Positions 6,616 to 15,188 of a stretch of DNA of 43,764 bases are shown here, piece after piece. The position numbers were made by a program, and so were the translations under genes. Source of the stretch: DATBIO01 sp036556965 (GTDB taxonomy: Bacteria > Acidobacteriota > Vicinamibacteria > Fen-336); NCBI GenBank assembly GCA_036556965.1, contig DATBIO010000140.1:1-43764 (forward strand), in the 5' to 3' direction. The notes under the pieces were generated by a model that searched no databases, was not told where the DNA came from, and worked only from the letters and a program-made list of their open reading frames with translations. Every line of letters begins with the position of its first letter. Within the stretch, counting starts at the first letter, position 1.

Positions 6616-9459
6616 GTGATCCGGCCCTCCTCCCTCGCGCTCCTCGTCCTGGCCGCGGCGGCCTGCCGGCACGGCGCTCCCGCGCCGCCCGCCGCCGCCT
6701 CCGCGGCCCGGCCCTCGACGGAATGGGCACGGCGCACGCTCTCCCGCCTCTCCCTGGAGGAGAAGGTGGGCCAGATGATCGGCCTCCGCGTCGTGGGCAC
6801 CTACCGCAACCCGCAGTCCGCCGAGCACCGCGCCCTGCTCGAGGACCTGCGCGCCACCCGGGCCGGCATCCTCGTCGTGTTCGAGTCCGAGGCGGGCTGG
6901 CTGCCCGTGCTCCTGGACCAGCTGCGCGAGGCGAGCGCGGTGCCGCTGCTGGTGGCCGCGGACTTCGAGCGGGGCGCTTCCTTCCGCGTGCGGTCGGGTC
7001 CCGTCTCCCTTCCCTCCGCCATGGCCGTGGGGGCCACCGGCTCCGAGGAGGCCGCGCGCACCATGGGCGAGATCACGGCGCGGGAGAGCCGCGCCCTGGG
7101 CGTGCACTGGGTGCTGGCGCCGGTGGCCGACGTCAACAGCAACCCCGGCAACCCCGTCATCAACGTGCGCTCGTTCGGCGAGGACCCGGAGCGGGTGGGG
7201 CGGATGGCCTCCGCCTTCGTGCGCGGGCTGCGCGCGGGCAACGTGCTGGCCACGGCCAAGCACTTCCCCGGCCACGGCGACACCTCGGTGGACAGCCACC
7301 TCTCCGTGCCCGCCGTGACCGGCGACCGCGGCCGGCTGGAGCAGGTGGAGCTCCTGCCTTTCCGGCGGCTGGTGGCGGCGGGGGTGGACTCGGTGATGAC
7401 CGGCCACCTCGCGGTGCCGGCGGTGGACCCGAGCGGGGCGCTGGCCAGCGTCTCCGCGGAGGTGAGCACGCGCCTGCTCCGCGAGGAGATGGGCTTCACC
7501 GGCATCGTGGCCACCGACGCCCTCGACATGGCGGGGGCCAAGGCCGCCTGGCAGGGCGACGCGGCCGTGCGCGCGGTGCTGGCGGGGGCGGACGCCCTGC
7601 TCCTGCCCTTCGATCCCCGCGCCGCCCACCGCGCGGTGGTGGCGGCGGTGCGCGCCGGCCGCATTCCCGTGGCGCGCATCGACGGCTCGGTGGCCCGCCT
7701 GCTCGAGGCCAAGGAGCGGCTGGGGCTGCCCGAGCGTCGCGGCGCGGTCTCCCTGGCCGAGGGCCTGGGCCTCCCCGCCGACGCCGCGCGCGCGGAGGAC
7801 ATCGCGCGCCGGTCCATCACCCTGGTGCGCAACCGGGACGGCGCGCTGCCCCTGCGCGCGGAGCGGCCCCTGCGCGTGCTGCACCTGGTGCTGCCCGACG
7901 ACGGGCCGCCGGATCCCCTGGGGCGCGTGGCCGCCCGCGAGCTCGAGGCGCGGCGCGTGCCGCACGAGACGGTCTGGATTCCCTACGAGGCGGGGGAGGC
8001 GCAGGTCGCCCGCGTGCGCGAGCAGGCGGGCGCCTTCACGCACGTGATCGCGTCGTCCTACGTGCGCCCGGTCTCCGGGCGGGGCCGCATCGGGCTGCCG
8101 GAGAGCCAGGCCGGCCTCCTCCGCGCCCTCGCCGCCGACGGCCGCGCGGTGGTGATGGTGGCCTACGGTAGCCCCTACGACCTCGCCCTGCTGCCCGACA
8201 TCGCGGCGGCGGTGGCCGCCTACTCCTCCGCGGAGAGCAGCCAGAAGGCGGCGGTGGCCGCGCTCTTCGGGGAGCAGCCGGTTTCCGGCCGCCTGCCCGT
8301 GAGCGTCCCCCCCCTCTACCCGCTGGGCCATGGACTCGACCTGCCGAGGCGTGAGATGACTCTGCGCGTGACCTCTCCCGGAGACGTGGGCTTCCGCCCC
8401 GAGGGCCTGACCGGCGCCGACCGCGTGATCGAGGAGGCGGTGGCGGCGCGGGCCTTCCCGGGCGCGGTGGTGGCGGTGGGGCGCGACGGGGCCCTCGTCC
8501 ACCTGCGCGCGTTCGGGAGCCTGAGCTACGACGAGGGGGCGCCCCCCGCCCGCACGGACACGCTCTACGACCTGGCCAGCCTCACCAAGGTCGTGGTCAC
8601 CACCACCATGGCCATGATCCTGGTGGACGAGGGGAAGCTGGACCTGGCCGCCCCCGTCTCCGCCTTCCTCCCGGACTTCCGCGGCGGGGACAAGGACCGC
8701 GTGACGGTCGAGCACCTCCTCACGCACTCCGCCGGCCTCGACTGGTGGATGCCCCTCTACCGGGACGCCCAGGGACGCGACGCCTTCCGCCGGCGCATCG
8801 TGGCGGCGCCGCTGGCCTACGCGCCGGGCGCGAAGTCGCTCTACAGCGACCTGGGGCTGTTCCTGCTCGGCGAGGTGCTGGAGACGGTGGCGGGCCAGCC
8901 CCTGGACGCCTTCGCGCGCGCGCGCATCTTCGAGCCCCTCGGCATGGGCGACACCGGCTTCCGCCCGCCCGCGGCGCTGCTCCCGCGCATCGCGCCCACC
9001 GAGCGGGACCCGTGGCGCGGGCGCGTGGTCCACGGAGAGGTGCACGACGAGAACGCCTTCGCGCTGGGCGGCGTGGCCGCCCATGCCGGCCTCTTCGGCA
9101 CCGCCCCCGACCTCGCGCGCTTCGCGCAGACGATGCTCAACGGCGGCGTGTACGACCACCGGCGCCTGGTCTCGCGCGAGACCGTGGAGCGCTTCACGCG
9201 CGCCAGCACCGTCCCGGGGTCGGACCGCGCCCTGGGCTGGCAGAAGCCGTCGGGGGAGAACTCGGCGGGCGCGCGCCTGTCGCCGTCCGCCTTCGGGCAC
9301 ACCGGCTTCACCGGCACCTCGATGTGGATGGACCCCGAGCGCCGGCTCTTCGTCATCCTGCTCACCAACCGCGTGCACCCGACGCGCGAGAACAACGCCA
9401 TCCGCCAGGTGCGGCGGGACCTCGCCGACGCGGTGGTGGGGGCGCTCGCCTCCCCGTGA
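6616..9459 (+). CDS. GH3 beta-N-acetylhexosaminidase (NagZ-like) fused to S12 beta-lactamase-family hydrolase
   Basis: A 947-residue exported fusion, probably a lipoprotein (hydrophobic signal ending at Cys17). Residues about 36-375 are a GH3 NagZ-type domain with the signature KHFPGHGDTSVDSH (215-228) and nucleophile Asp301 in TDALDM. Residues about 395-575 form the GH3 C-terminal alpha/beta domain. Residues about 595-945 are an S12 serine hydrolase with SLTK (Ser655, Lys658), Tyr743-Ser-Asp and HTG (895-897). In Bacillus subtilis the equivalents are separate genes (nagZ and amiE) that strip GlcNAc and cleave the MurNAc-peptide bond in muropeptide recycling; comparable GH3-S12 fusions are known in other phyla. 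The next gene, NamZ-like, overlaps by GTGA, supporting one pathway. The GTG start is chosen because it gives the signal peptide. Confidence 0.9.
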   Translation: MIRPSSLALLVLAAAACRHGAPAPPAAASAARPSTEWARRTLSRLSLEEKVGQMIGLRVVGTYRNPQSAEHRALLEDLRATRAGILVVFESEAGWLPVLLDQLREASAVPLLVAADFERGASFRVRSGPVSLPSAMAVGATGSEEAARTMGEITARESRALGVHWVLAPVADVNSNPGNPVINVRSFGEDPERVGRMASAFVRGLRAGNVLATAKHFPGHGDTSVDSHLSVPAVTGDRGRLEQVELLPFRRLVAAGVDSVMTGHLAVPAVDPSGALASVSAEVSTRLLREEMGFTGIVATDALDMAGAKAAWQGDAAVRAVLAGADALLLPFDPRAAHRAVVAAVRAGRIPVARIDGSVARLLEAKERLGLPERRGAVSLAEGLGLPADAARAEDIARRSITLVRNRDGALPLRAERPLRVLHLVLPDDGPPDPLGRVAARELEARRVPHETVWIPYEAGEAQVARVREQAGAFTHVIASSYVRPVSGRGRIGLPESQAGLLRALAADGRAVVMVAYGSPYDLALLPDIAAAVAAYSSAESSQKAAVAALFGEQPVSGRLPVSVPPLYPLGHGLDLPRREMTLRVTSPGDVGFRPEGLTGADRVIEEAVAARAFPGAVVAVGRDGALVHLRAFGSLSYDEGAPPARTDTLYDLASLTKVVVTTTMAMILVDEGKLDLAAPVSAFLPDFRGGDKDRVTVEHLLTHSAGLDWWMPLYRDAQGRDAFRRRIVAAPLAYAPGAKSLYSDLGLFLLGEVLETVAGQPLDAFARARIFEPLGMGDTGFRPPAALLPRIAPTERDPWRGRVVHGEVHDENAFALGGVAAHAGLFGTAPDLARFAQTMLNGGVYDHRRLVSRETVERFTRASTVPGSDRALGWQKPSGENSAGARLSPSAFGHTGFTGTSMWMDPERRLFVILLTNRVHPTRENNAIRQVRRDLADAVVGALASP

Positions 9460-10640
9460 CGGCGGCCGCCGCCCTGCTGGCCGTCCTGGCCGCGCCCGCC
9501 GTCCAGGTGGGCCTGGAGCGGGTCTCCACGGAGGCCGCGCACCTGCGCGGGCGGCGCGTCGGCCTCCTCGCCCACGCCGCCTCCGTGACCGCCGACGGGC
9601 GCTCCGCCGTGGACGTGCTGCGCGGGGCGGGGATCCCGGTGGTGCGGCTCTTCGCGCCCGAGCACGGCCTGCGCGGCCAGGCCGCCGCCGGCGAGCACGT
9701 GGCCGGCGGGACGGACGAGGCCACGGGCCTGCCCGTGGTCAGCCTGTACGGCGCGGAGACGCGGCCGCGAGCGGAGGACCTGCGCGACCTCGACGCGGTG
9801 GTGGTGGACCTCCAGGACGCGGGCGTGCGCTTCTACACCTACGCCAGCACGCTCATCCACCTGCTGGAGGCGGCGCGCGAGGGGCCCGAGGTGGTGGTGC
9901 TCGACCGTCCCAACCCCCTGGGGGGCGAGCTGGTGGAGGGGCCGGTGCGCGCGGCGGACGTGCCGGCCACCCTCGTGAGCACCGCGCCCGGCCCGCTCGT
10001 GCACGGCCTCACCCTCGGCGAGCTGGCGCGCCACGTGGTCGCAGGTCGAGGCGGCTCCGGCCGGCTGACGGTGGTGCGCATGTCGGGCTGGACGAGGGCC
10101 ATGCGCTGGCCCGCCACCGGCCGCGAGTGGGTGGCGCCCTCCCCCAACCTGCGGAGCGCGGAGGCGGCGCTCGCCTACCCGGGCGTGGCGCTGCTGGAGG
10201 CCACCAACGTGTCGGAGGGGCGGGGGACGGAGAGCCCGTTCCTGCTGCTGGGCGCGCCGCGGCTGGACGCGGCGGCCCTGGCCGCCGCCGTGGGCGTCCC
10301 CGGCTACTCCCTGGCCCCGGTCCGCTTCACCCCGCGCGCCTCGCCGGCGGCCCCCCGCCCCAAGCACGAGGGCGTGGAGTGCGCGGGCCTGCGCGTGGGG
10401 GTCACCGACGCCGCCCATGCGCGCCCGTACACGCTGGGGGTGGCCCTCCTGCACGCGCTGCGCGACCAGCCGGGCTTCGGCTGGAGCGGCCTGCGGCCCG
10501 ACCACCTGGACTGGCTCCTGGGCACGCGACGCGTCCGCCGCATGCTCGACGTGGGCGCCTCGGTGGAGGGCATCCTGGCCGCCGACGCGGACGACATCGA
10601 GGCCTGGCGCGCCGAGCGGAAGGCGATCCTGCTCTACTGA
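9456..10640 (+). CDS. namZ: Exo-beta-N-acetylmuramidase NamZ family (DUF1343)
   Basis: A 394-residue exported protein (short hydrophobic start, cleavage near residue 14-16) of the DUF1343/NamZ family. Family motifs visible are RLFAPEHGLRG (64-74, containing the conserved Glu69-His70), VVVDLQDAGVRFYTYAST (115-132) and LDRPNPLGG (149-157). NamZ removes terminal MurNAc from peptidoglycan fragments. It overlaps the upstream GH3-S12 gene (GTGA), so alternating GlcNAc and MurNAc removal plus peptide release would be made from one transcript. The stop overlaps the convergent symporter gene by 7 nt. Confidence 0.9.
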   Translation: MTAAAALLAVLAAPAVQVGLERVSTEAAHLRGRRVGLLAHAASVTADGRSAVDVLRGAGIPVVRLFAPEHGLRGQAAAGEHVAGGTDEATGLPVVSLYGAETRPRAEDLRDLDAVVVDLQDAGVRFYTYASTLIHLLEAAREGPEVVVLDRPNPLGGELVEGPVRAADVPATLVSTAPGPLVHGLTLGELARHVVAGRGGSGRLTVVRMSGWTRAMRWPATGREWVAPSPNLRSAEAALAYPGVALLEATNVSEGRGTESPFLLLGAPRLDAAALAAAVGVPGYSLAPVRFTPRASPAAPRPKHEGVECAGLRVGVTDAAHARPYTLGVALLHALRDQPGFGWSGLRPDHLDWLLGTRRVRRMLDVGASVEGILAADADDIEAWRAERKAILLY

Positions 10641-12076
10641 CGGCGGGGAGCGGCCAGGGAGAGGAGGCTCCCCACCGCGACGGTGACGGAGGCCCCCACC
10701 GCCACGTTCCACGTCCAGGCCACGCCGGGCAGGCCGAGCACGTAGGGGGCGAGGCGGCCCACGGCCAGGCTCACCGCCAGCCCCGAGACCATGCCGATCA
10801 AGGTCGGTGCGGCGCGGGCGCGGCGGACGAGGACGGCGAGGAGGAACGCGCCGACGGTGGGGCCCGAGGCGTAGGCGAGGGCGGCCAGGCCCTCCTGCAG
10901 CGCGGAGTCCACGCCCTGGGCCAGGAAGGCCACCGCCATCTGGCACAGGCCCCAGAACACGGTGAAGACGCGGCCCATGCGCAGCTGCCGGGCCTCGTCC
11001 GCGTCGGGACGCACGTAGGGCAGGTAGAAGTCGCGCAGGGAGGCGGAGGCCATCGAGTTCAGGGACGGGGAGAGGGCGGCGGCCACGATGGCGGCCAGGA
11101 TCAGGCCGGTGAAGCCGCCGGGCAGGGCGGTGGAGACGAAGGTGGGCAGGACCTCGTCCCCGCGCGCGAAGGCGCGGCCGCCGTAGTGCGCCCACAGCAG
11201 CGTGCCCAGGAGGAGGAAGAGCACGAACTGCGCGCACACGAGCACCCCGGAGAGGGTGAGGCCCAGGGCGGCGTCGCGGCGGCTGCGCGCGACGAGCAGG
11301 CGCTGCACGAGGTAGTGATCGGTGCCGTGCGTGGCCAGGGTCAGGAACGCCCCCCCGATGACGCCGGCCCACAGCGTGAAGGGCTGGCGGAGGTCGAAGG
11401 CGGGCTCGATCACCTTCAGCTTGCCCGCGGCGGCGGCGGCGGCCAGGGCCCCCCCCACGCCCCCGGGCAGGAGCGCCCCCACGGCGGCGAGGCAGACGAG
11501 GGCGCCGAGCAGGTAGACGAACATCTGGATGACGTCCGTCCAGATGGTGGCGGTGACGCCGCCCTCCTCGGTGTAGAGGATCATGGCCGTGCCCAGGAGC
11601 AGGATCCACACCCACTCCCAGCGCGGCCCTCCGGAGGCCACGGCCAGGACCAGGGCGGCGGCGTGCAGGCGCACGCCGTCGGCCAGCGTGCGGTAGAGGA
11701 GGAAGATGGCGGAGGCGGTGCCGCGCACGGCCCCCCCGAAGCGGCGCTGCAGGAGCTCGTAGGACGTGAAGAGGTCCCCGCTGAAGTAGGCGGGGACGAG
11801 GACCACCGCGATGAGGGCCCGCCCGATGACGTAGCCGATGGCGAGCTGGAGGAACGTCCAGTTTCCGGTGTAGGCGGTCCCGGGGACCCCGATGAAGGTG
11901 AGCGTGCTCGTCTCCGTGGCCACCACGCAGGCGGCGATGGCCCACCACGGCACGCGGCGACCGCCCAGGAAGTAGTCGCGCACGCTGCGCCGGCGCCGGC
12001 CGAGCCACCAGCCGAAGGTGGTGATGGCCACCACGTAGGCGACGAGGACGAGGGCGGCGGAGAGGGGGAGCGTCAC
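10634..12076 (-). CDS. Sodium:solute symporter (SSS/SSF family)
   Basis: A 480-residue membrane protein with about 13 hydrophobic segments and the SSS fold. Family stretches are DYFLGGRRVPWWAIAACVVA, ETSTLTFIGVPGTAY, EEGGVTATIWTDVIQMFVY, a Ser-rich segment ALSPSLNSMASAS, then RDFYLPY. It imports a solute with Na+. Its position tail-to-tail with the NagZ-S12/NamZ genes suggests a muropeptide sugar such as MurNAc or GlcNAc as cargo; this is inference. The start is GTG, 25 nt after the stop of an 88-residue gene on the same strand. No clear Shine-Dalgarno. Confidence 0.88.
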   Translation of the reverse strand: MTLPLSAALVLVAYVVAITTFGWWLGRRRRSVRDYFLGGRRVPWWAIAACVVATETSTLTFIGVPGTAYTGNWTFLQLAIGYVIGRALIAVVLVPAYFSGDLFTSYELLQRRFGGAVRGTASAIFLLYRTLADGVRLHAAALVLAVASGGPRWEWVWILLLGTAMILYTEEGGVTATIWTDVIQMFVYLLGALVCLAAVGALLPGGVGGALAAAAAAGKLKVIEPAFDLRQPFTLWAGVIGGAFLTLATHGTDHYLVQRLLVARSRRDAALGLTLSGVLVCAQFVLFLLLGTLLWAHYGGRAFARGDEVLPTFVSTALPGGFTGLILAAIVAAALSPSLNSMASASLRDFYLPYVRPDADEARQLRMGRVFTVFWGLCQMAVAFLAQGVDSALQEGLAALAYASGPTVGAFLLAVLVRRARAAPTLIGMVSGLAVSLAVGRLAPYVLGLPGVAWTWNVAVGASVTVAVGSLLSLAAPRRQ

Positions 12077-12101
12077 GCGGCGCGGCGCGCCGCGGACGCG
12101 G

Positions 12102-12368
12102 TCATCGGCGCGTGGTCAGGCTGTTGACGACGACCTGGAGGGCGGAGCTGAGGCGGCCGATGCGGCGGTTCCGCGCCTGCGTGGCCTGCGCGTCGTCCTG
12201 CGCGGTGACCGTGGCGCGCGTGTCGCGCAGCAGCTTGTCCAGCTCGTGGCGCAGCGCCGCCAGCTCGCCGAGGCCGAGGCCCTTCACGGTGGAGGAGGAG
12301 AGCAGGATGAACCCGTCGGCCACCTGTGCGGCCATGGCGGGGGCGCTGCCGCCCATGAAGCTGGCCAT
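12102..12368 (-). CDS. Small hypothetical protein (88 aa)
   Basis: I do not recognise the family. The protein is mostly helical: a mildly hydrophobic N-terminal half (SAPAMAAQVADGFILLSSST), then a charged amphipathic part (LAALRHELDKLLRDTRATVT) and a basic end. No signal peptide or Cys. It lies 25 nt upstream of the symporter gene on the same strand, so the two may be co-transcribed. No Shine-Dalgarno precedes the ATG; GATAAT ends exactly 7 nt before it, pointing to a leaderless start. Confidence 0.55.
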   Translation of the reverse strand: MASFMGGSAPAMAAQVADGFILLSSSTVKGLGLGELAALRHELDKLLRDTRATVTAQDDAQATQARNRRIGRLSSALQVVVNSLTTRR

Positions 12369-12375
12369 CCGCACG

Positions 12376-12381
12376 ATTATC
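12376..12381 (-). promoter_or_regulatory. -10-like GATAAT for leaderless start of the 88-aa gene
   Basis: GATAAT (5/6 match to TATAAT) on the minus strand, 7 nt before the ATG at 12368, with no Shine-Dalgarno in between. The same hexamer at the same 7-nt spacing precedes the IclR gene at the right end of the window. Confidence 0.4.
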
Positions 12382-12399
12382 GCCGAGTCGGCGGCGCGT

Positions 12400-12427
12400 T
12401 TGCCGTGCGCGAGGGCCGCGGTAGAGT
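12400..12427 (+). promoter_or_regulatory. Promoter TTGCCG-16-TAGAGT for the coiled-coil gene, leaderless spacing
   Basis: TTGCCG (4/6 to TTGACA), a 16-nt spacer, then TAGAGT (4/6), ending 8 nt before the ATG at 12436. No ribosome binding site fits. It is back to back with the promoter of the divergent 88-residue gene. Confidence 0.4.
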
Positions 12428-12435
12428 CAGCGCGC

Positions 12436-13074
12436 ATGGCCGCCCCGCGCGAGGTCGAGCGCCGCCATCCCGAGCGGCACCGCCACGTGCTCTGGCTGCT
12501 CCGCCGCGTGGCCGCCGCCAGCGTCCTGGCCGCGGTAGGGCTGCTGGTGGTGCCGCCGCTGCTGGCCCGCTTCGGCCTCATCGGCCCCACCACGGAGGAG
12601 GTGGTGGCCAGCGCGGCCCAGGCGGTGGAGGCGGCGCGGAGCTACGGCGCGGACGACGCCATCGGCCCCTTCGCGCAGGCGCGCCGCGAGCTGGAGGCGG
12701 CGCGACGCTGGGAGGCGGGGGGTGATCACCAGCAGGCGCGCGACGCGGCCGCGCGCGCCACCGCCGCCGCCATCGAGGCGCAGCGGCTGGCCATCGCCCG
12801 CGGCACGGACGAGCGCCAGCGCGCGCGCCTCATCGTGGAGGCCCTGGACCGGCGCGTGGAGGCGCTGGAGGACCTCTACGAGGAGGTCACCCCGGGACTG
12901 CCCAAGGAGGAGAAGGACCGGCTGTTCTCCCTCATGAAGAACGCGCGCGAGGCGGCGGCCAGCCTCTCCCTGGCCTTCCAGGACGGGGATTTCGGACGCG
13001 TCATCAAGGAGGAGGAGGCGGCCGTGCGCGTGCTCGACACCATCCGCGGCACGGTGGCGGCGGCCAAGCGCTGA
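12436..13074 (+). CDS. Membrane-anchored helical protein of unknown function (212 aa)
   Basis: One N-terminal transmembrane segment (about 25-46, AAASVLAAVGLLVVPPLLA) after a basic cytoplasmic start. A long, charged, Ala/Glu/Arg-rich helical region follows (about 55-210) with repeated patterns such as AVEAARSYGA, ARRELEAARRWEAG and ARDAAARATAAAIEAQRLA, typical of coiled-coil or TPR-like helical bundles. No enzyme motif is seen and I do not recognise the family. It probably faces the periplasm. Divergent from the 88-residue gene. Confidence 0.7.
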   Translation: MAAPREVERRHPERHRHVLWLLRRVAAASVLAAVGLLVVPPLLARFGLIGPTTEEVVASAAQAVEAARSYGADDAIGPFAQARRELEAARRWEAGGDHQQARDAAARATAAAIEAQRLAIARGTDERQRARLIVEALDRRVEALEDLYEEVTPGLPKEEKDRLFSLMKNAREAAASLSLAFQDGDFGRVIKEEEAAVRVLDTIRGTVAAAKR

Positions 13075-13081
13075 GCGCGCC

Positions 13082-15025
13082 TCAGGGAGGGGCGTCGGCG
13101 AACAGGTTCAGCCGCCGCTCCCGCAGGAAGCTCAGCTTGTGGTCGAGATGCGTGCCCGCGGGGTCCGGGTGGATGGAGAGGCCCGCCGCGCGGTCGGCGG
13201 CGGCGCGGTCGCCCGTGGCGAGGTAGGCCGCCTTCCAGGCGCCGCGCGCGCGCGCGTTCATGGCCGCGTGGTCCACGTCGCGCTGGTGGAGGTTCATGCG
13301 CAGCGCCCCCAGCAGCAGGAGGGCGGCGCCCGTCCGCCGCCACCGGCGCGGGACGGTGGCCGCCACGTGCAGGTAGAGGCCCACCACGGCGGGCAGGAGG
13401 CAGATGGCGTAGCGGCGCGCGGTGGCCTGGGCCAGGTCGGTGTGGCTGCGCCCCGCCACCAGGCCCGCCAGGAACACGAGGCTGAAGCCCACCAGCGTGA
13501 GCACGACCGGCGGCGCCGCCCCGCCGTCCTCGGAACGCAGCAGGCGCCCTGCCTGCGCGCCCGCCACGGCCAGGATCACGAGCAGGAGGGCGAGCCCCAG
13601 CGCGACGAAGCCGTCGCCCACCGCCTTCTCCCCCCAGAAGGCGGCCAGCGGCAGGGTGGCGAAGCGCAGCGGGTCGCCCTCGGGGCCGCCGGGGGCGGCC
13701 GCGCGCTCCCAGACGAACAGGCCCAGGAAGGAAGCGAGGGCCAGCGCGGAGACGGCGAGGGCGCCGAGAGCCGCCCGCCTCTCGGCCGGTCGCCGCCACG
13801 CCGCCGCCGAAAGCAGGCCCACCACCACCGGCGCGGCGCAGACGCCCATGCCCGTGAAGGTGAGGAGCGGCGTGACCGCGGCCACCCCGGCGTATCGCGC
13901 CCGGACGCCGGGGACGGTCCAGGCCAGGCACAGGAGGAAGAGCAGGACGAGGGGGATCACGGCGTGTCCGGCCACCGGGATGTGGAGGAAGACGTCGAGG
14001 AAGGTCGTGCTCAGGGTGGCCAGGGGCAGGAAGGCATCGCTCCACACCAGGGGACCGGCCGTGCGCCGCTTGACCGCGAGGGCCAGGAAGGCCGCCGCCA
14101 CCAGCGCCGCCCACATCAGGAACACCTCGCCTCGCGTGCTCCAGCGCGAGAGGGCGTTGACGGCTCCCACGAGGTACAGCGAGACGCCCATGAAGTGGGG
14201 GCCGTGCTGCCGGAAGAAGAGCGGGGTGGCGGAGTCCTCCTCGAAGAACGCGTCGAAGACGTCCCACTGGTCGGCGTAGAGCAGGTTGACCGCGTAGCGA
14301 TGGAGGAGCAGGAACAGGCGCGCAGCGGCCACCACGGCGAGGGCGAGGACGAGCCCGCGCGCCGGCGTGTCCAGCAGCGCCCCCGTACGCGCGAGGAGGC
14401 GGCCGCCGCCGCGGCGCAGGCGGTGGGTCCAGGAGGACAGCCGCCGGCGGGTGGACGCGCCGCCCAGGGCGGCGGCGGCGCCCACGGCGGCGGCCTCCCC
14501 GGCGAGCAGCCACGGCGCGGCCCGCGCCCGGGCGAGGCCCAGGCCGAGCCAGAGGGCAGTGGCGGTGGCGACGCCGGCCAGGGCCACCACCGCGCCGCGC
14601 GCACCGGGCGCGGCGCGGAAGAGCAGCGCGCCGAGGGCCAGCGCGGCGGCCAGGACGAGGGCGACGCGGCGGGGGACGCGCGACAGGCGGATGCGCGCCA
14701 CCGCCGCCGCCACCGCCGGCGTCTCGCGCACGAGCGCCACCGACCGGCAGGCCGCGGCGCCCGGGCAGCGCACCAGGAAGTTCCGCGGCCGCGCCAGGCC
14801 GTAGTGGACGAAGGCCCGGTCGGCGGCGGCCACCGACGCCGCGGGCACCCCGGGGAAGAAGGGGACGGGCAGCCCGTCCACCCAGGCCAGCACCGCCCGC
14901 GGTGGGCGGGGCCCCGCCCGGCCCTCGGAGCGCCAGGACTCCGGGATGGGGACGCGGCGGTCCGCGGCGCCCGGCTTGCGCCCGGCATCCTCCAGCGTCG
15001 CCTCCAGCACCTCCGTGGGCGGCAC
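13082..15025 (-). CDS. Multi-spanning membrane protein, GT-C glycosyltransferase-like
   Basis: At least 647 residues with about 10-12 transmembrane helices. The loop after one helix carries LLYADQWDVFDAFFEED and RQHGPHFMGVSLYLVGA, resembling the first extracytoplasmic loop (acidic Asp, His-rich) of GT-C enzymes that use lipid-linked sugars. A CPGAAAC pair lies in the N-terminal soluble part. The canonical start is this GTG, but the same frame runs open upstream to the end of the preceding ATPase gene. That extension encodes a good hydrophobic helix (ALLAAAAAGLLVQLLSALLA) with no ATG, GTG or TTG; a CTG at 15169, about 9 nt after GGGGAAG, could be the real start (695 aa). Probably co-transcribed with the upstream PilB-like gene. 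Confidence 0.75.
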   Translation of the reverse strand: MPPTEVLEATLEDAGRKPGAADRRVPIPESWRSEGRAGPRPPRAVLAWVDGLPVPFFPGVPAASVAAADRAFVHYGLARPRNFLVRCPGAAACRSVALVRETPAVAAAVARIRLSRVPRRVALVLAAALALGALLFRAAPGARGAVVALAGVATATALWLGLGLARARAAPWLLAGEAAAVGAAAALGGASTRRRLSSWTHRLRRGGGRLLARTGALLDTPARGLVLALAVVAAARLFLLLHRYAVNLLYADQWDVFDAFFEEDSATPLFFRQHGPHFMGVSLYLVGAVNALSRWSTRGEVFLMWAALVAAAFLALAVKRRTAGPLVWSDAFLPLATLSTTFLDVFLHIPVAGHAVIPLVLLFLLCLAWTVPGVRARYAGVAAVTPLLTFTGMGVCAAPVVVGLLSAAAWRRPAERRAALGALAVSALALASFLGLFVWERAAAPGGPEGDPLRFATLPLAAFWGEKAVGDGFVALGLALLLVILAVAGAQAGRLLRSEDGGAAPPVVLTLVGFSLVFLAGLVAGRSHTDLAQATARRYAICLLPAVVGLYLHVAATVPRRWRRTGAALLLLGALRMNLHQRDVDHAAMNARARGAWKAAYLATGDRAAADRAAGLSIHPDPAGTHLDHKLSFLRERRLNLFADAPP

Positions 15026-15188
15026 GCGCCCGCGCAGCTCGGCGAGGGGCGGTGGGCCCTGCTCGCGGGCCGCCGCGGCCAGGAGGGCGGACAGGAGCTG
15101 GACGAGGAGGCCCGCCGCTGCCGCCAGCAGCGCGCCGGCGCGGAGGGCGCGGGCTAGGGAAGGGGCCAGCGCGCCAGGCTTCCCCGGG

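Noticed and set aside
5368..9378. A long minus-strand frame running opposite the hexosaminidase fusion
   Set aside because: Only its 3' part (the peptidase, up to 6462) is protein-like. The rest is a His/Gly/Arg-rich complement of the GH3-S12 gene.
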